Shown here piece after piece: positions 39,799 through 49,067 of a DNA stretch of 64,000 nt. The translations under genes and the position numbers were made by a program. The notes under the pieces are model-generated. The model searched no databases. It was given only the letters and a program-made list of their open reading frames with translations, and was not told where the DNA came from. Source of the stretch: JBDSLU01 sp963844435 (GTDB lineage: Bacteria > Acidobacteriota > Vicinamibacteria > Vicinamibacterales > Vicinamibacteraceae); contig CAWJOG010000010.1 in assembly GCA_963844435.1 (NCBI GenBank), positions 310,001 through 374,000 on the forward strand, given 5' to 3'. Position 1 is the first letter of the stretch, and every line of letters starts with the position of its first letter.

Positions 39799-40164
39799 AT
39801 GCGACGCCTTCTGGTCGTGACGGCTCTATTGGAAGGCGCGACGGGCCTGGCGCTCGTGGCGCTGCCGTCCCGGCTCGTCACCCTCCTGCTGGGCTCATCG
39901 CTCGATGCACCTGCCGCGGTCACCGTGGCACGCGTTGCGGGCGTGGCACTGATCGCGCTGGCACTCACATGCTGGCTCGCGCGCGCCGACGCTCAGGGCG
40001 GTGCCGCCCGGGGACTGGTTGCGGCGATGGCGCTCTACCACACGGGCGTGGCTGTCGTGCTCGCCCACGGGAGTATCGGGCTCGGGTTGTCCGGTCTGGG
40101 TCTATGGCCCACGGCACTGTTTCACGCGGCCATGACCGTGTGGTGCCTCAAGGCCTGGCGTTGA
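39799..40164 (+). CDS. small four-helix membrane protein (121 aa)
   Basis: The ATG at 39799 follows the HupE stop by 2 nt. The product is almost entirely hydrophobic, with four helices (LVVTALLEGATGLALVALP, VARVAGVALIALALTCWLA, GLVAAMALYHTGVAVVLAHG, LGLWPTALFHAAMTVWCL). A histidine in helices 3 and 4 could bind metal or heme, but there is no family evidence. It is part of the envelope operon. Confidence 0.7.
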   Translation: MRRLLVVTALLEGATGLALVALPSRLVTLLLGSSLDAPAAVTVARVAGVALIALALTCWLARADAQGGAARGLVAAMALYHTGVAVVLAHGSIGLGLSGLGLWPTALFHAAMTVWCLKAWR

Positions 40165-40184
40165 ACGCTGAAGGGAAGCCGATC

Positions 40185-41729
40185 ATGAAGGCGCCGTGCG
40201 CAACATGTCGTGTCTGTCGAGGCGTGATAGCGCTGCTGGTAGCGGCGACGGTCACGGCGTGCACCCGCCAGCAGGAAGCTCCGAAGGCAGGAGAACCGAC
40301 GGCGACATCCTCAAAGCCGGACGCGCCGATTCCAGCCACGGCCTCGCCGTTCGATGCCCTCCCGGAACCGGTGCGCAACGTGATGGACAGGCCGTTCACG
40401 GGTGACTTCGACGAGCTGGTGAAGCGTCGCGCGATTCGCGTCGGGGTGACCTTCAACCGTACGCACTACTTCATCGACGGCGGCCAGGAGCGGGGCATCA
40501 CATTCGAGGCCCTGAAGTCGTTCGAGAACGATCTGAACACGGATCTGAAGACGGGCAACCTCAAAGTGCACGTCGTGATCGTGCCCATGTCGCGCGACCA
40601 GCTCTATCCCGCGCTCTCGACCGGCAAGATCGACATGGTGGCGGCCATGGTCACCGTCCGGCCCGAGCTGGAGAAGCTCGTCGCCTTCTCGGAGCCCACG
40701 CGCACCAACGTGAATGTCGTCGTGGTCACCGGACCTGGAGCACCGCCGATTGCCACGGTGGACGATCTGGCCGGTCAGGCGGTGTTCGTCCGCAAGGCGA
40801 GCGTCTACTACGAGACCCTCACCAGCCTGAACGGGCAATTGAAGGCGCGCGGCAAGCCGCCGATCGTCATCGACGAAGCTCCCGAGGTGCTCGAAGACGA
40901 TGATGTGCTCGAGATGGTCAACGCCGGCCTCGCGCCGGTTACGGTCGTGGACGACTACCTGGCCGCGTTCTGGAGCCAGGTGTTCACGGACATCAAGGTT
41001 CACAAGGACGTCGCCGTGCGCTCCGGCGGAAACCTGGCGGTGGCCTTTCGCAAGGACAACCCCAAGCTCCGGGAGGCCGTCAACGTGTGGATCCGCAAAC
41101 ACGGCAAGGGGGACGGCTTCCGCAACACGATCGAGCGCCGATATCTCCAGAACGCGAGCTATGCCAAGAATGCCGCTGCCGAGTCCGAGCGCCGGAAGTT
41201 GCGAGCGGTCGGTGAGATGTTCAAGAAGTACGGGGCTCAATACAACGTCGACTACCTGCTGATGGCCGCTCAGGGGTACCAGGAGTCGACGCTGGATCAG
41301 AACGTCAAGAGCCCGGTCGGAGCGGTCGGCGTGATGCAGGTGATGCCGCCCACCGGAAAGGAACTGAACGTCGGCGACATCGGGCAGGTCGATGCCAACA
41401 TCCACGCCGGCGTGAAGTACATGCGTTTCATGATGGACCAGTACTTCAAGGACGAGCCCATGGACAATCTCAACAAGGCCCTGATGACTTTTGCGGCCTA
41501 CAACGCCGGCCCCGGACGTATCAGGCAGCTCAGGAAGGAAACGGAGAAGAGGGGCCTCAATCCGAACATCTGGTTCGGCAACGTCGAGCGCGTCGCCTCG
41601 GAGCGGATTGGCCGGGAAACGGTGACCTACGTCAGCAACATCTACAAGTACTACATCACCTACCGGCTGCTCAACGACCAGCGGGAGCGGCGCGCAGCGG
41701 CGAAAGCGGAGATGGCGAAGCGCAAGTAA
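40185..41729 (+). CDS. MltF-like lytic murein transglycosylase lipoprotein
   Basis: The ATG at 40185 behind GAAGGGAAG begins a lipoprotein signal (VIALLVAATVTACT). Residues 80-310 form an SBP_bac_3-type regulatory domain (RRAIRVGVTFNRTHYFIDGG, LYPALSTGKIDMVAAMVTVR, LVAFSEPT). Residues 345-480 form a goose-type SLT domain (YNVDYLLMAAQGYQESTLDQ with catalytic E, SPVGAVGVMQVMPPTG, FAAYNAGPGRIRQL, VSNIYKYYITYRLL). This is the MltF layout: a peptidoglycan-cleaving enzyme with a substrate-sensing half. Intact, 514 residues. Confidence 0.9.
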   Translation: MKAPCATCRVCRGVIALLVAATVTACTRQQEAPKAGEPTATSSKPDAPIPATASPFDALPEPVRNVMDRPFTGDFDELVKRRAIRVGVTFNRTHYFIDGGQERGITFEALKSFENDLNTDLKTGNLKVHVVIVPMSRDQLYPALSTGKIDMVAAMVTVRPELEKLVAFSEPTRTNVNVVVVTGPGAPPIATVDDLAGQAVFVRKASVYYETLTSLNGQLKARGKPPIVIDEAPEVLEDDDVLEMVNAGLAPVTVVDDYLAAFWSQVFTDIKVHKDVAVRSGGNLAVAFRKDNPKLREAVNVWIRKHGKGDGFRNTIERRYLQNASYAKNAAAESERRKLRAVGEMFKKYGAQYNVDYLLMAAQGYQESTLDQNVKSPVGAVGVMQVMPPTGKELNVGDIGQVDANIHAGVKYMRFMMDQYFKDEPMDNLNKALMTFAAYNAGPGRIRQLRKETEKRGLNPNIWFGNVERVASERIGRETVTYVSNIYKYYITYRLLNDQRERRAAAKAEMAKRK

Positions 41730-41758
41730 CACACGTTACCGTTCATCGAAGGAGAGCC

Positions 41759-42452
41759 ATGAGTCACCGTCTCATCGTCATCGCCGTGATCGCGTGCGCG
41801 GGGCTGGCGTCGCGGCCAGCCGACGCTCAGGATCTGCAAGCAGAAGCTCGCCTCGGCCAAAGAGGCTGCGGCCAGAAACCAGCAGGCGCTTCGGTCCTAC
41901 TCGTGGATCGAGACGACCGAGCTCCGGTTCAAGGGCGAGGTCAAGAACACCAAGGTCGACTCGTGCCGGTTCGGGCCGGACGGAAAGGTGCAGAAGACCG
42001 CGGTTGTCGAGCCGGCGCCAGCGGAGAAGAAACGGGGCGTGAGAGGCAAGATCGTCGCGAAGAAGACGGGCGAGATGAAGGAAGAACTGGAGAGCGCGGT
42101 CGCGCTCGTCCAGCAGTACCTGCCACCAGAGCCCGACAAGATGCAGGCGGTGATGAGCGCCGGCACGGCATCGCTGGCACAGGCGGGCCCTGGATTTGCC
42201 GCGTTGAAGTTTCCCGGCTATGCCAAGACCGGTGACGCGCTCACCCTGACCTTCGAGTCGGCCGTCAAGACCCTGCGCCAGCTCGAAGTCAACACCTGGC
42301 TGGACAAGCCGGACGAGCCGGTCATCCTGACGGTGGCGATGAATGCCTTGCCAGACGGGACGAGTCATCCAAGCGACGTGGCACTGAGCATCCCGTCCAG
42401 CAACATCGAAGTCCGGATTAAGAAGTCCAATTATCAGAAGCTCGCCCAGTAG
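41759..42452 (+). pseudogene. secreted hypothetical protein (one frameshift)
   Basis: The ATG at 41759 behind GGAGAG starts a signal peptide (LIVIAVIACAGLASRPADAQ). The frame breaks near 41840. From there KLASAKEAAARNQQALRSYS, WIETTELRFKGEVKNTKVDS and later LRQLEVNTWLDKPDEPVILT continue to the stop at 42452. The family resembles periplasmic proteins of Acidobacteria with a lysine-rich linker and a C-terminal beta-sandwich. No function is known. It lies in the envelope operon, 29 nt after the transglycosylase; the break is probably an indel error. Confidence 0.6.
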
Positions 42453-42479
42453 GCGTCAGGCCGGTTGCGTCATTCGACG

Positions 42480-43241
42480 ATGCTCGCCGCCGCTCGAACA
42501 CGCCTGGTCGCACTCGTAGGAGCCGGTGCGCTGTTGACAGCCGCCAACGCGTCGGCTCAGACCAACAGTCAGGTGTGGGCCAACATCACCTTCGATTGGG
42601 TGAAACGGTCTGGACTCACGTACGAGATCGATGTCGAGCCGAAAGCTCTGTTGTCGGCCCCACCTGACGAGCCTGGATGGAGCAACGTCGACGTCACACC
42701 GTCGGTTGAATATCCGGTGACGAAGACGATCGACGTGGTCGGTGAGCTGGTGCTCGGACGGACGAAGCAGACCGACGATCTCGACACCACGGAGGTCACG
42801 GTGCGAGGCGGCGTGCGGTTTCACCTGTTCTCGCGCCAGCGACATCTCTTCCTCAATGAGGCGCTCCCCAAGCGGCGGCTGGTCATCCGCGACCTGGTGC
42901 GAGTCGAATCACGGAATTTCTTCTACTCGAACGACGATCCATCGGAATCGACCGTCCGCTTCCGGAACCGCCTCGAGCTGCTGTACCCACTGAACCGCCA
43001 GAACCTGGGCGACGATGGCGCGGTATCCGCGACGGGCGATTGGGAGTGGTTCATCCCGGTGTCCGATCCCACGGAACGGTTTGCGAACCGGCAGCGCATT
43101 CGTGCGGGGCTGACCTACCGTCACAGCGTCAGGTGGCGATACGCAGCGCTGTACATCTGGAATCGCTCGCGCGACACGACGACCGAGCCGTTCACAACGG
43201 CGGAACACATCGTCGACATTCAGGTGAAGCGAGTTTGGTGA
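42480..43241 (+). CDS. DUF2490-like outer-membrane barrel protein
   Basis: The start at 42480 begins a signal peptide (LVALVGAGALLTAANASAQ). The mature part alternates amphipathic strands (VWANITFDWVKRSGLTYEID, VRGGVRFHLFSRQRHLFLNE, RQRIRAGLTYRHSVRWRYAA) and ends in aromatic VKRVW, the usual C-terminus of outer-membrane barrels. DUF2490 is the likely family. Last gene of the envelope operon, intact. Confidence 0.7.
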   Translation: MLAAARTRLVALVGAGALLTAANASAQTNSQVWANITFDWVKRSGLTYEIDVEPKALLSAPPDEPGWSNVDVTPSVEYPVTKTIDVVGELVLGRTKQTDDLDTTEVTVRGGVRFHLFSRQRHLFLNEALPKRRLVIRDLVRVESRNFFYSNDDPSESTVRFRNRLELLYPLNRQNLGDDGAVSATGDWEWFIPVSDPTERFANRQRIRAGLTYRHSVRWRYAALYIWNRSRDTTTEPFTTAEHIVDIQVKRVW

Positions 43242-43420
43242 ACTCGCCTGAAAGTCTGAGCCGCTTGGTGATCTTCGGACCATCTGAGGCCTGACGAAAT
43301 GGCGTCCTCGGTGGATGCGCCACCACGAACCCTTGGAAGGTGGGAACCTTGCGCCGGAGGTCGTGGCTGGTTCAGTGCGCCTCGAGTCGAACTGCCTAAG
43401 CAATCGGGGACCTGCTCCAG

Positions 43421-43650
43421 CCCCTACCCGTCGGCGAGCAGCTCCGCGACTTCGAGTTCACCTTTCTGCGGTCGCTCCGTCGCGGGCAAATCGAGAGTCT
43501 GCAGGGGATGGGTTTCGCCGAACGCCGCGAGAACGTGATCTCCTCGGGCCGTCGGGTATGGGCACAACGCACGTCGCGATCAGCCTCGCCATGGCTGCGG
43601 CGCATAGAGAGCCGCGGGTCTACTACGCACCTATCGCACGGAGGTCCACA
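43421..43650 (+). pseudogene. IS21-family IstB helper remnant
   Basis: Two frames give EQLRDFEFTFLRSLRRGQIE, GFAERRENVI and LGPSGMGTTHVAISLAMAAA, HREPRVYYAPI. This is the core of IstB, the ATP-binding partner of IS21 transposase (FI-EAENVLLLGPPGVGKTHLA). The Walker-A lysine is replaced by threonine (GMGTTH), so even this piece is dead. No istA or terminal repeats were found. It lies between the envelope operon and the left copy of the 915-bp repeat. Confidence 0.6.
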
Positions 43651-43720
43651 ACCGCCGGTCAGTCTCCTTGGGAACTGTCCGCTTGACGTTGAAGCTTACG
43701 CAGTGGCGCAGGGCGCGGCG

Positions 43721-44635
43721 AGACATACGATGTCCGCGGAGCCGGCGTTACGGCGCGCCTTTACGCTTCACGATTTCTGCGGCGACGTCGCCGACCGGGG
43801 CAAGCCAGATGTCGCTCGACGGGTCCTTCGCGTAGGCGAGGAGCTCGTCGAGCATCGCCATGCGCGTCGTCTGACGACCGCCGGTGCCGATGTCGTGTCC
43901 GGCGAGCACGAGCCAGGCGCCGCGAGTACGGGCCTCGTCCAGCCGCGGACGAATCTCGACGAAGTCGCGGTCGTCCATCTCGACGCCCAGGGTCTGCGCC
44001 AGATCGACGAACGCGGGATCGTTGGACGACTCATCGCGCCAGCCCCGTCCGGCGAGAAAGAGGTCGGCCACGACCGGCACGTAGCTCTGCGTGCCTGGCC
44101 CGCGCCCGACGAAGGTCTGCCCGCAGGGATATGCGAAGGTCCGCGGCGTGACGCCCAGCAGCGTCGCGATGCGGCGGTTGGCCTCGATCAGCTCGTCGCG
44201 CATACGCGGGATCGAGTGTTCCTCGAGCGCTTTCTGCCGCGAGAACGCAAAATTGCCACTGCACGAATGGGTCAGGGAGTGGTTGCCAATCTCGTGCCCC
44301 GCGGCGACGGCGCGCTTCCAGCCATCGAGATGAGGCTCGATGGCCGACGGCACGACGAAGAGCGTGACCCTTGCGCCGTGTCGCGCGAAGACTGGCAGGC
44401 CCTCATTCACCTGGCTCACGCGCCCGTCATCGAAGCTGAGGCTGAGCGCCATCCGCGCGCCGCCCGGCCACGCCGGCGTGGTCCGGGCGCGAATCAGGGC
44501 GTCCGGACGGACGGGCAGCGCCGCCGCGGCCATGAGAACCAGACCGGTGGTGACGCGTCGCATACGCACCTCGCGGCGCCCATCTTCGCACGACCGGGGA
44601 CAGGTCCCCCCACCTGCCCGCGGTCGCTGTCCCGG
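43721..44635. repeat. 915-bp direct repeat, left copy
   Basis: Near-identical to 57890-58804 in the same orientation, offset exactly 14,169 bp with no visible indel. The match begins at AGACATACG and ends at CCCGG, and covers a complete polysaccharide deacetylase gene with short flanks. Outside these limits the two sites differ. Confidence 0.9.
43748..44569 (-). CDS. secreted polysaccharide deacetylase (NodB fold), copy 1
   Basis: A 273-residue protein with a signal peptide (TTGLVLMAAAALPVRP). NodB motifs are LSLSFDDGRVSQ (catalytic and metal-binding aspartates) and HEIGNHSLTHSC (H-x3-H metal site), with later YPCGQTF and LVLAGHDIG. It removes acyl groups from a polysaccharide at the cell surface; the substrate is unknown. 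It differs from copy 2 at 57917 by about six residues (e.g. DRDFV versus DRDFA, SSDIW versus SSGIW). It is reading-frame intact, and differences concentrate in the last third. Confidence 0.88.
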   Translation of the reverse strand: MRMRRVTTGLVLMAAAALPVRPDALIRARTTPAWPGGARMALSLSFDDGRVSQVNEGLPVFARHGARVTLFVVPSAIEPHLDGWKRAVAAGHEIGNHSLTHSCSGNFAFSRQKALEEHSIPRMRDELIEANRRIATLLGVTPRTFAYPCGQTFVGRGPGTQSYVPVVADLFLAGRGWRDESSNDPAFVDLAQTLGVEMDDRDFVEIRPRLDEARTRGAWLVLAGHDIGTGGRQTTRMAMLDELLAYAKDPSSDIWLAPVGDVAAEIVKRKGAP

Positions 44636-44649
44636 ACTACACTTTCGCC

Positions 44650-44770
44650 GTGCTCACACGAAGGACGGTGATTGGCGGCGCTTTCGCGCTGGTCGCCCTT
44701 GCTCGCAAGCTCGAAACCGACGAGGAGGCAGATGCAGGCGTCGAGCCGGTCCTGATCACCTTTCGTCGGC
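44650..44770 (+). pseudogene. 5' remnant of an exported protein gene
   Basis: A GTG start gives LTRRTVIGGAFALVALARKL, a Tat-like signal, followed by a few acidic residues. The frame then runs into the hairpin of the next att-like unit at 44771. It appears cut at that point. Too little remains to name it. Confidence 0.3.
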
Positions 44771-45097
44771 GAGGTCCTGGAAACCTCCTCCCTTTGCAGT
44801 TCGCGAGTTGGCAACTGCGTCGGAATGAGCGGTTTACGGTCCCAGCACAGCGAGGCGGCCCAAGATTTGTAGTCCACCGTAGTCCAATTGCAAGGCACGC
44901 GTTTGTGCTCCCAACGCACAAACGATCGAATCTTGAACCGGAACGATAGAGGCGCCGCCCGGATTTGAACCGGGGATGGAGGTTTTGCAGACAGGGCCGG
45001 GACCGTGCATGTTGTTGACTTGTTCTGCTTTTTGGTCGGCCCTGCTCCCTCGTTTTTCCCGGTGTTCGGGCGCTATTGTTCCCACGTTGTTCCCACG
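44769..45097. repeat. att-like unit 2: hairpin, arm, tRNA-Cys 3' half, 11-bp tandem repeats
   Basis: The degenerate hairpin GAGGTCCTGGAAACCTC begins at 44771, and GTAGTCCACCGTAGTCCA at 44871-44888 is a directly repeated arm. The tRNA-Cys 3' half lies at 44948-44989 (minus strand), with CCA changed to CTA. The right side carries two perfect 11-bp repeats TTGTTCCCACG at 45076-45086 and 45087-45097. Spacing from hairpin to tRNA fragment is about 177 nt, as in units 1 and 5. Confidence 0.7.
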
Positions 45098-45148
45098 TTC
45101 CGGGCCCCGCCGCGGTCGATTGCGGCTCCGGTCGTGTTTTCCATGCGA

Positions 45149-45167
45149 TAGCCTATAAGCTATACTG
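45149..45167 (+). promoter_or_regulatory. promoter and palindrome of the toxin-antitoxin pair
   Basis: ATAGC and GCTAT form an inverted repeat (45149-45164) around CTATAA. TATACT (45162-45167) is a good -10 box 6 nt before the toxin GTG, so the transcript is nearly leaderless. Xre-type antitoxins bind such sites. Confidence 0.5.
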
Positions 45168-45173
45168 CCCTCG

Positions 45174-45517
45174 TGCCGCGCTGCACGGTGCTCACCTATG
45201 AGGCGCCGGGCGGTCACGCTCCGGTGGACGAGTACATGTCAGGGCTCGAAGGGGCCGCGCGCACCAAAGCATCGGCACTTGTGAATTTGCTCGAAGCGCC
45301 TTCCCCACTCGCGAGCGCTGGGTGACGGACTCTTTGAGCTCCGCGATGTCGGAACTGGCGTCCGGCTGTTCCACTTATTGCTGCCCGGAAACGAGCCGTC
45401 CTCCTCCATGGCGTGACGAAGAAGCGCGACGACATCCCGAACGCGATGATGAAACGTCTCGGGGCATTGCAGGGCGCCGTTCACGCCGAACTCAAGGAAC
45501 TGAGGAAGGGCCGATAG
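45174..45517 (+). pseudogene. RelE/HigB-type toxin (frameshifted)
   Basis: Three frames in turn read TVLTYEAPGGHAPVDEYMSG, then LGDGLFELRDVGTGVRLFHL, then VLLHGVTKKRDDIPNAMMKR to the stop at 45517. This is the phage-derived Gp49/HigB-like toxin pattern (LGxGLxELR, then a KKxxxxPxxxIxxA helix). The breaks are near 45300 and 45400. With the Xre antitoxin directly downstream, this is a HigBA-like module in which toxin comes first. As written the toxin is inactive; it could be an assembly artefact, since an active antitoxin frame is kept. Confidence 0.65.
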
Positions 45518-45519
45518 TC

Positions 45520-45882
45520 ATGCCGCTCACCAACAGCACCGTTGCTACCATCGACCAGCGCACGAAAGACGACCCGTACTTTGCCGCAGCCGTCGAGGCC
45601 GAACTGCAGGCGATGCGCATTGAACAGGAGCTCGTCGCGCTGCGAAACGCCAGCGGCTTGTCTCAGCGCCAGCTCGCCGCGAAATTGGGCGTTAAGCAGC
45701 CGGTCATTGCCAAGCTTGAAGCTGGCAAGACGCGCAACATCGGCCTTCAAACCCTCGTGCGCGCAGTCAAGGCGATGAACGGCCACATTGAGGTGTCGAT
45801 CACCGCAGCCGCCCAAAGTGGGCGTCCGATGCGTAAACGCCACGTCTCGACTCGGCGCGCGGAGAGTCGAAGCCGGCGGTGA
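45520..45882 (+). CDS. Xre-family antitoxin (HigA-like)
   Basis: An intact 120-residue protein starting 2 nt after the toxin stop. A helix-turn-helix is clear at residues 45-95: ALRNASGLSQRQLAAKLGVK, QPVIAKLEAGKTRNIGLQTL. The C-terminal tail is basic (RPMRKRHVSTRRAESRSRR). It would neutralise the RelE-like toxin and repress the pair through the upstream palindrome. Confidence 0.8.
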   Translation: MPLTNSTVATIDQRTKDDPYFAAAVEAELQAMRIEQELVALRNASGLSQRQLAAKLGVKQPVIAKLEAGKTRNIGLQTLVRAVKAMNGHIEVSITAAAQSGRPMRKRHVSTRRAESRSRR

Positions 45883-45966
45883 AGTCTCGGCCGAATCTCA
45901 ATTGACACGGACGTCGGTGGGAGTGGACGTCCAGGTAGGTGGAGCCGCTGAGGCACAGGAGGCCCA

Positions 45967-46686
45967 ATGATGCGATGGTTGTCGTTGATCGTAGTGTCGT
46001 CGGTGATGCTGGCGTTCGGCGGCGTCGACGCGCGAGCCCAGCCCATTCCGGTGTTCATTCAGGCGGTGAACGAGCCGTCGACCGCCAAGCCGCGCGACCT
46101 GGAAGCGGCAGCGGCAGCAGCCGAGGCCCGCATGCGGTCGCTCCGGGACGCCGTCTACAAGGAGCACGGCTACAAGAGGGCGGTCTGGTCGGCGCAAACC
46201 GTGGATGCCGTCGACACGGCTGAGAACGCGGCCCAACTGGCGCGCGCCCAGTACGTCTACTCGCGCGACGCGACGCGCGAAGGTCTCGACGGCGTGGTCG
46301 CGGACCTCGTTCGCGAGATCGGCGCCAGCAAGAGCCCGCAGATGGCGGTCGTCACGACGCGCGACGAGGCGGCGCTCGTCATCGAAGTCGTCGGCCGCCT
46401 CCAACGCGCCATGAACCTGTCTTCACCGACCGACAACCGCTTTTTCATACGCCTCCGCGTACGGCCAGGACCGAGGACGAGCGAGCAGCGGTTTCGCGAG
46501 GCGTCGGCGGGGTACACGTGGGGACCGGACCTGCTGAGCAAGGCGTTCGCGCGGCCCACGATTGCGACCACGTACTGGGAGGCGGAAGTCGGACACATGG
46601 CGAGCTTCGACCATGCGGCGAGGGGCGCGGTGCGTGCGGTGCTCGACACTTTCGTAAAGGGTGTCGCGTTGCCGGCGCTTCGATAA
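45967..46686 (+). CDS. secreted hypothetical protein (239 aa)
   Basis: A signal peptide (LIVVSSVMLAFGGVDARA) is followed by VFIQAVNEPSTAKPRDLEAA, QMAVVTTRDEAALVIEVVGR and DHAARGAVRAVLDTFVKG. The middle part (TTRDEADLVVEV-like) occurs in Acidobacteria secreted proteins that I know only as hypothetical. Intact, monocistronic, no membrane helix besides the signal. Confidence 0.55.
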   Translation: MMRWLSLIVVSSVMLAFGGVDARAQPIPVFIQAVNEPSTAKPRDLEAAAAAAEARMRSLRDAVYKEHGYKRAVWSAQTVDAVDTAENAAQLARAQYVYSRDATREGLDGVVADLVREIGASKSPQMAVVTTRDEAALVIEVVGRLQRAMNLSSPTDNRFFIRLRVRPGPRTSEQRFREASAGYTWGPDLLSKAFARPTIATTYWEAEVGHMASFDHAARGAVRAVLDTFVKGVALPALR

Positions 46687-46964
46687 AGTGGCCGTCGACA
46701 CGGCGATAAGGTTGTTGGAGACAGGTAATGAGTCGAGCCGGCTGGCTGTGGAGAAATAGTGTGGGCTGGACCTGGTCCGAATCGGGCGACAGGTTGATTA
46801 TCGTGCACGATCGAGACGGCATCTTTGCATTGGGGCCCGGACTGCCGGACTGGCCAGCCACCGTTGACCGGCCACTGCATAGCACCCGGGGATCGCGTCG
46901 TTGCCCGGGCTCGACTCGGCGGCCTCCATCACGATTACCGTCTGGAAAGGATCGCTGCGTAGAT

Positions 46965-47189
46965 TCTTGCGGAGTACAGCCGGTAAAGATTGCGCAGGAA
47001 CAGCTCGGGCACGCGAGCATTTCGACGACGCTCAACATCTACACCCACGTCGTCGACGCGTCGCACCGCAAGGCGGTCGAAGCGGCGGAACGCGAGTTGT
47101 TCCCAAATCCCAAGATTGGCCGGACCAAGCCATTCCCGCAAGTGACTGTGGAACTTCAACTTAGGATTGGAGGCGCCGCCCGGATTTGA
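46965..47189 (+). pseudogene. tyrosine recombinase (integrase), C-terminal fragment
   Basis: VKIAQEQLGHASISTTLNIY and THVVDASHRKAVEAAERELF are the last catalytic segment of phage-type integrases, with the LGH box and the nucleophilic tyrosine in NIYTH. The arginine/histidine boxes upstream are absent, so only about 70 codons remain. The frame runs on into the tRNA-Cys fragment and stops at the TGA in its T-loop complement (47187-47189). This position, integrase 3' end abutting the att site, is what tRNA-targeting islands show. Confidence 0.75.
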
Positions 47190-47317
47190 ACCGGGGATGG
47201 AGGTTTTGCAGATTTCGGAGGGTTCCCCTTCCTGACGGCTGGTCCTGCTTTCTGGTGCATGGTACTAGCCGGTTCTACGTCGTGTTTGGGCGCGTTTGTT
47301 CTCGAATTGTTCTCGAC
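47168..47317. repeat. att-like unit 3: tRNA-Cys 3' half with 11-bp tandem repeats
   Basis: The tRNA-Cys 3' half is at 47168-47211 on the minus strand, with intact T-arm, acceptor and CCA. On the right, two 11-bp repeats TTGTTCTCGAA (47296-47306) and TTGTTCTCGAC (47307-47317) lie 85 nt from the fragment, the same distance as in units 2 and 5. The left side is the integrase fragment rather than the hairpin spacer. Confidence 0.75.
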
Positions 47318-47447
47318 TTCAGCACCACCCTGCGCGCGACCCGGTTCGTTGACTCCGGCCACGACGGCCGTGCTCCATGGCGGTCAGTCGCCACATCGCC
47401 GTCAGTCAGGACCGAACAGCCTGGCGACGGCGTCGCCTGTCTACCTG

Positions 47448-48973
47448 TCAGTTGGACCGCATCACGAACCTGGCGACGTCCACGGCCGCCAGCGCGACGT
47501 ACGTCACGAAGATCGCGGCGATATCACGACGACCTGCGCCGGTACGGGCTGACGCCTCAACAGATAGAGCGTGACCACGAGGGCCGACGGGTTGATGCGT
47601 CGACGAGTGCCCAGCGTGAGAGGGCCAAGCAGGATACGACCAGAATGCCTATCCGGTGTGAGGTGTCGCCCGCCTTCTGTACTCGCCCGTAGAGCACCGC
47701 CGCGACGAGCACCGCGGCCCAGCCTGCGACCAGCGGAACGACGGCCTCGCGGACAGCCGTGCCGATGACGAGAAAGTCGGGCCCGCCGGTCTGCCAATAC
47801 GTCCACTCGGAGCCGAGGCGGGTGGCAAGGCGGCGACCACCCGACGTCAACACCACGATCGCATCGCCGTTGTCAGGGTTGATGCGGACCGCCGCGTTGA
47901 TGGCCGGTTCGTTCTGGCCATCATGGCCGAACACGAAGGCGCCTCCAGGCGTTGGCGCATACAGCATGGTCCCGAGGCCCCAGATGTCCGCTCCGAACTG
48001 CTTCCCGTGAGGCTCGCGCATACGGCGGAGCAGATCGGCGTCGAGCGGTGCCGCCGGTCCGCTTTGCACGTGCCCCTGTACCCATCGGACCATGTCTCGG
48101 ACACACGTCGAAAAGCTCGTCGCGGCCGCCGCCGCGTACTGAAAGCGCGGTGCCGGGCGGCCGGCCGTGTCAAATGCCTCAGCGACGTTCGTGGTAGCGC
48201 TGCTCCCGAAACTCGAACACGAGAACTCGAGCGGATCGAGCACGGCGTGGCGCATGTAGGTGGCAAACGGCTGCTGCGCCACCTCCTCAACGAGAAAGCT
48301 GCAGGATGAGGTAGCCGCCACCAGAGTATTGCCAGCGCGAACCCGGTCTAGAGCCCACGGCGATCGCCGTCGGCTGGCCCGATGATGCCCGTGGTGCCCG
48401 GAGGGACTCTTCGAGTGTGGGGACGCGCTCGTCGAGCCGGTAGTCGGCAAAGCCGAGCCCATCGGTGAGTCCAGCCGTGTGACTCATGAGGCGGCGCGTG
48501 GTGACGCCGTGAAGGTCGAACTGGCTCGCCGGCAGCGTCCATCGCGTGAGATAGCGAGTCACCGGGGCGTCCAGATCGATCCTGCCTTCGCGGACGAGTT
48601 GCATCACGCCGACCGCGGTGACCCACTTGCTCATCGACGCCACCGGGAACATCGTCTCCCGGTTGACGGCGTCGACCACGCCGGCGTAGTGCTCGTCGGC
48701 CACCTGGCCCTTGGTCACGAGCGCGATCGCGACGTCGCCGTGCGGCTCCGACGACGTCATCTGGCGAGCGGCTGCCATGAAAGCAGCCGTATCGCCGACC
48801 GGCGCGAGCCCGCGGTGCCACCACCCGGCGAGCACCCCGTAGCCCACGACGGCGGTCCACGCGAGCATGGCCAGCGCTATCGCGCCTGCCGCCCTCACGA
48901 CGCCTACGATTCGACTGCTCTGCCCCACCCCCCGCCAAGTCACCTCCGCTGAAGAATGCCCCTGGTCGCCCAT
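47448..48973 (-). pseudogene. serine hydrolase (class C beta-lactamase fold) with membrane segments, frameshifted
   Basis: From the ATG at 48973 an N-terminal membrane helix (AAGAIALAMLAWTAVVGYGV) leads to the beta-lactamase domain: VASMSKWVTAVGVM (S-x-x-K nucleophile), RLMSHTAGLTDG and YSGGGYLILQL (Y-S-G in place of Y-x-N). After a shift near 48300 the protein continues as VEEVAQQPFATYMRHAVLDP and VFGHDGQNEPAINAAV (H-x-G motif). C-terminal membrane helices follow, with another shift near 47600. It is probably a penicillin-binding-protein-like esterase or peptidase at the membrane. Similarity spans the breaks. Confidence 0.75.
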
Positions 48974-49067
48974 GAGCCATCGAGCTCGGTAGTTGGCGCG
49001 TGGATAGTCGCGAAGTGGCCACCAACCGTCTGCCGCCGCCAACCACGCGAGGTCTGCCTGAGCCGGC

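Noticed and set aside
45076..45097. Start of a CRISPR array
   Set aside because: The repeats are 11 bp, only two units, with no spacer between them.
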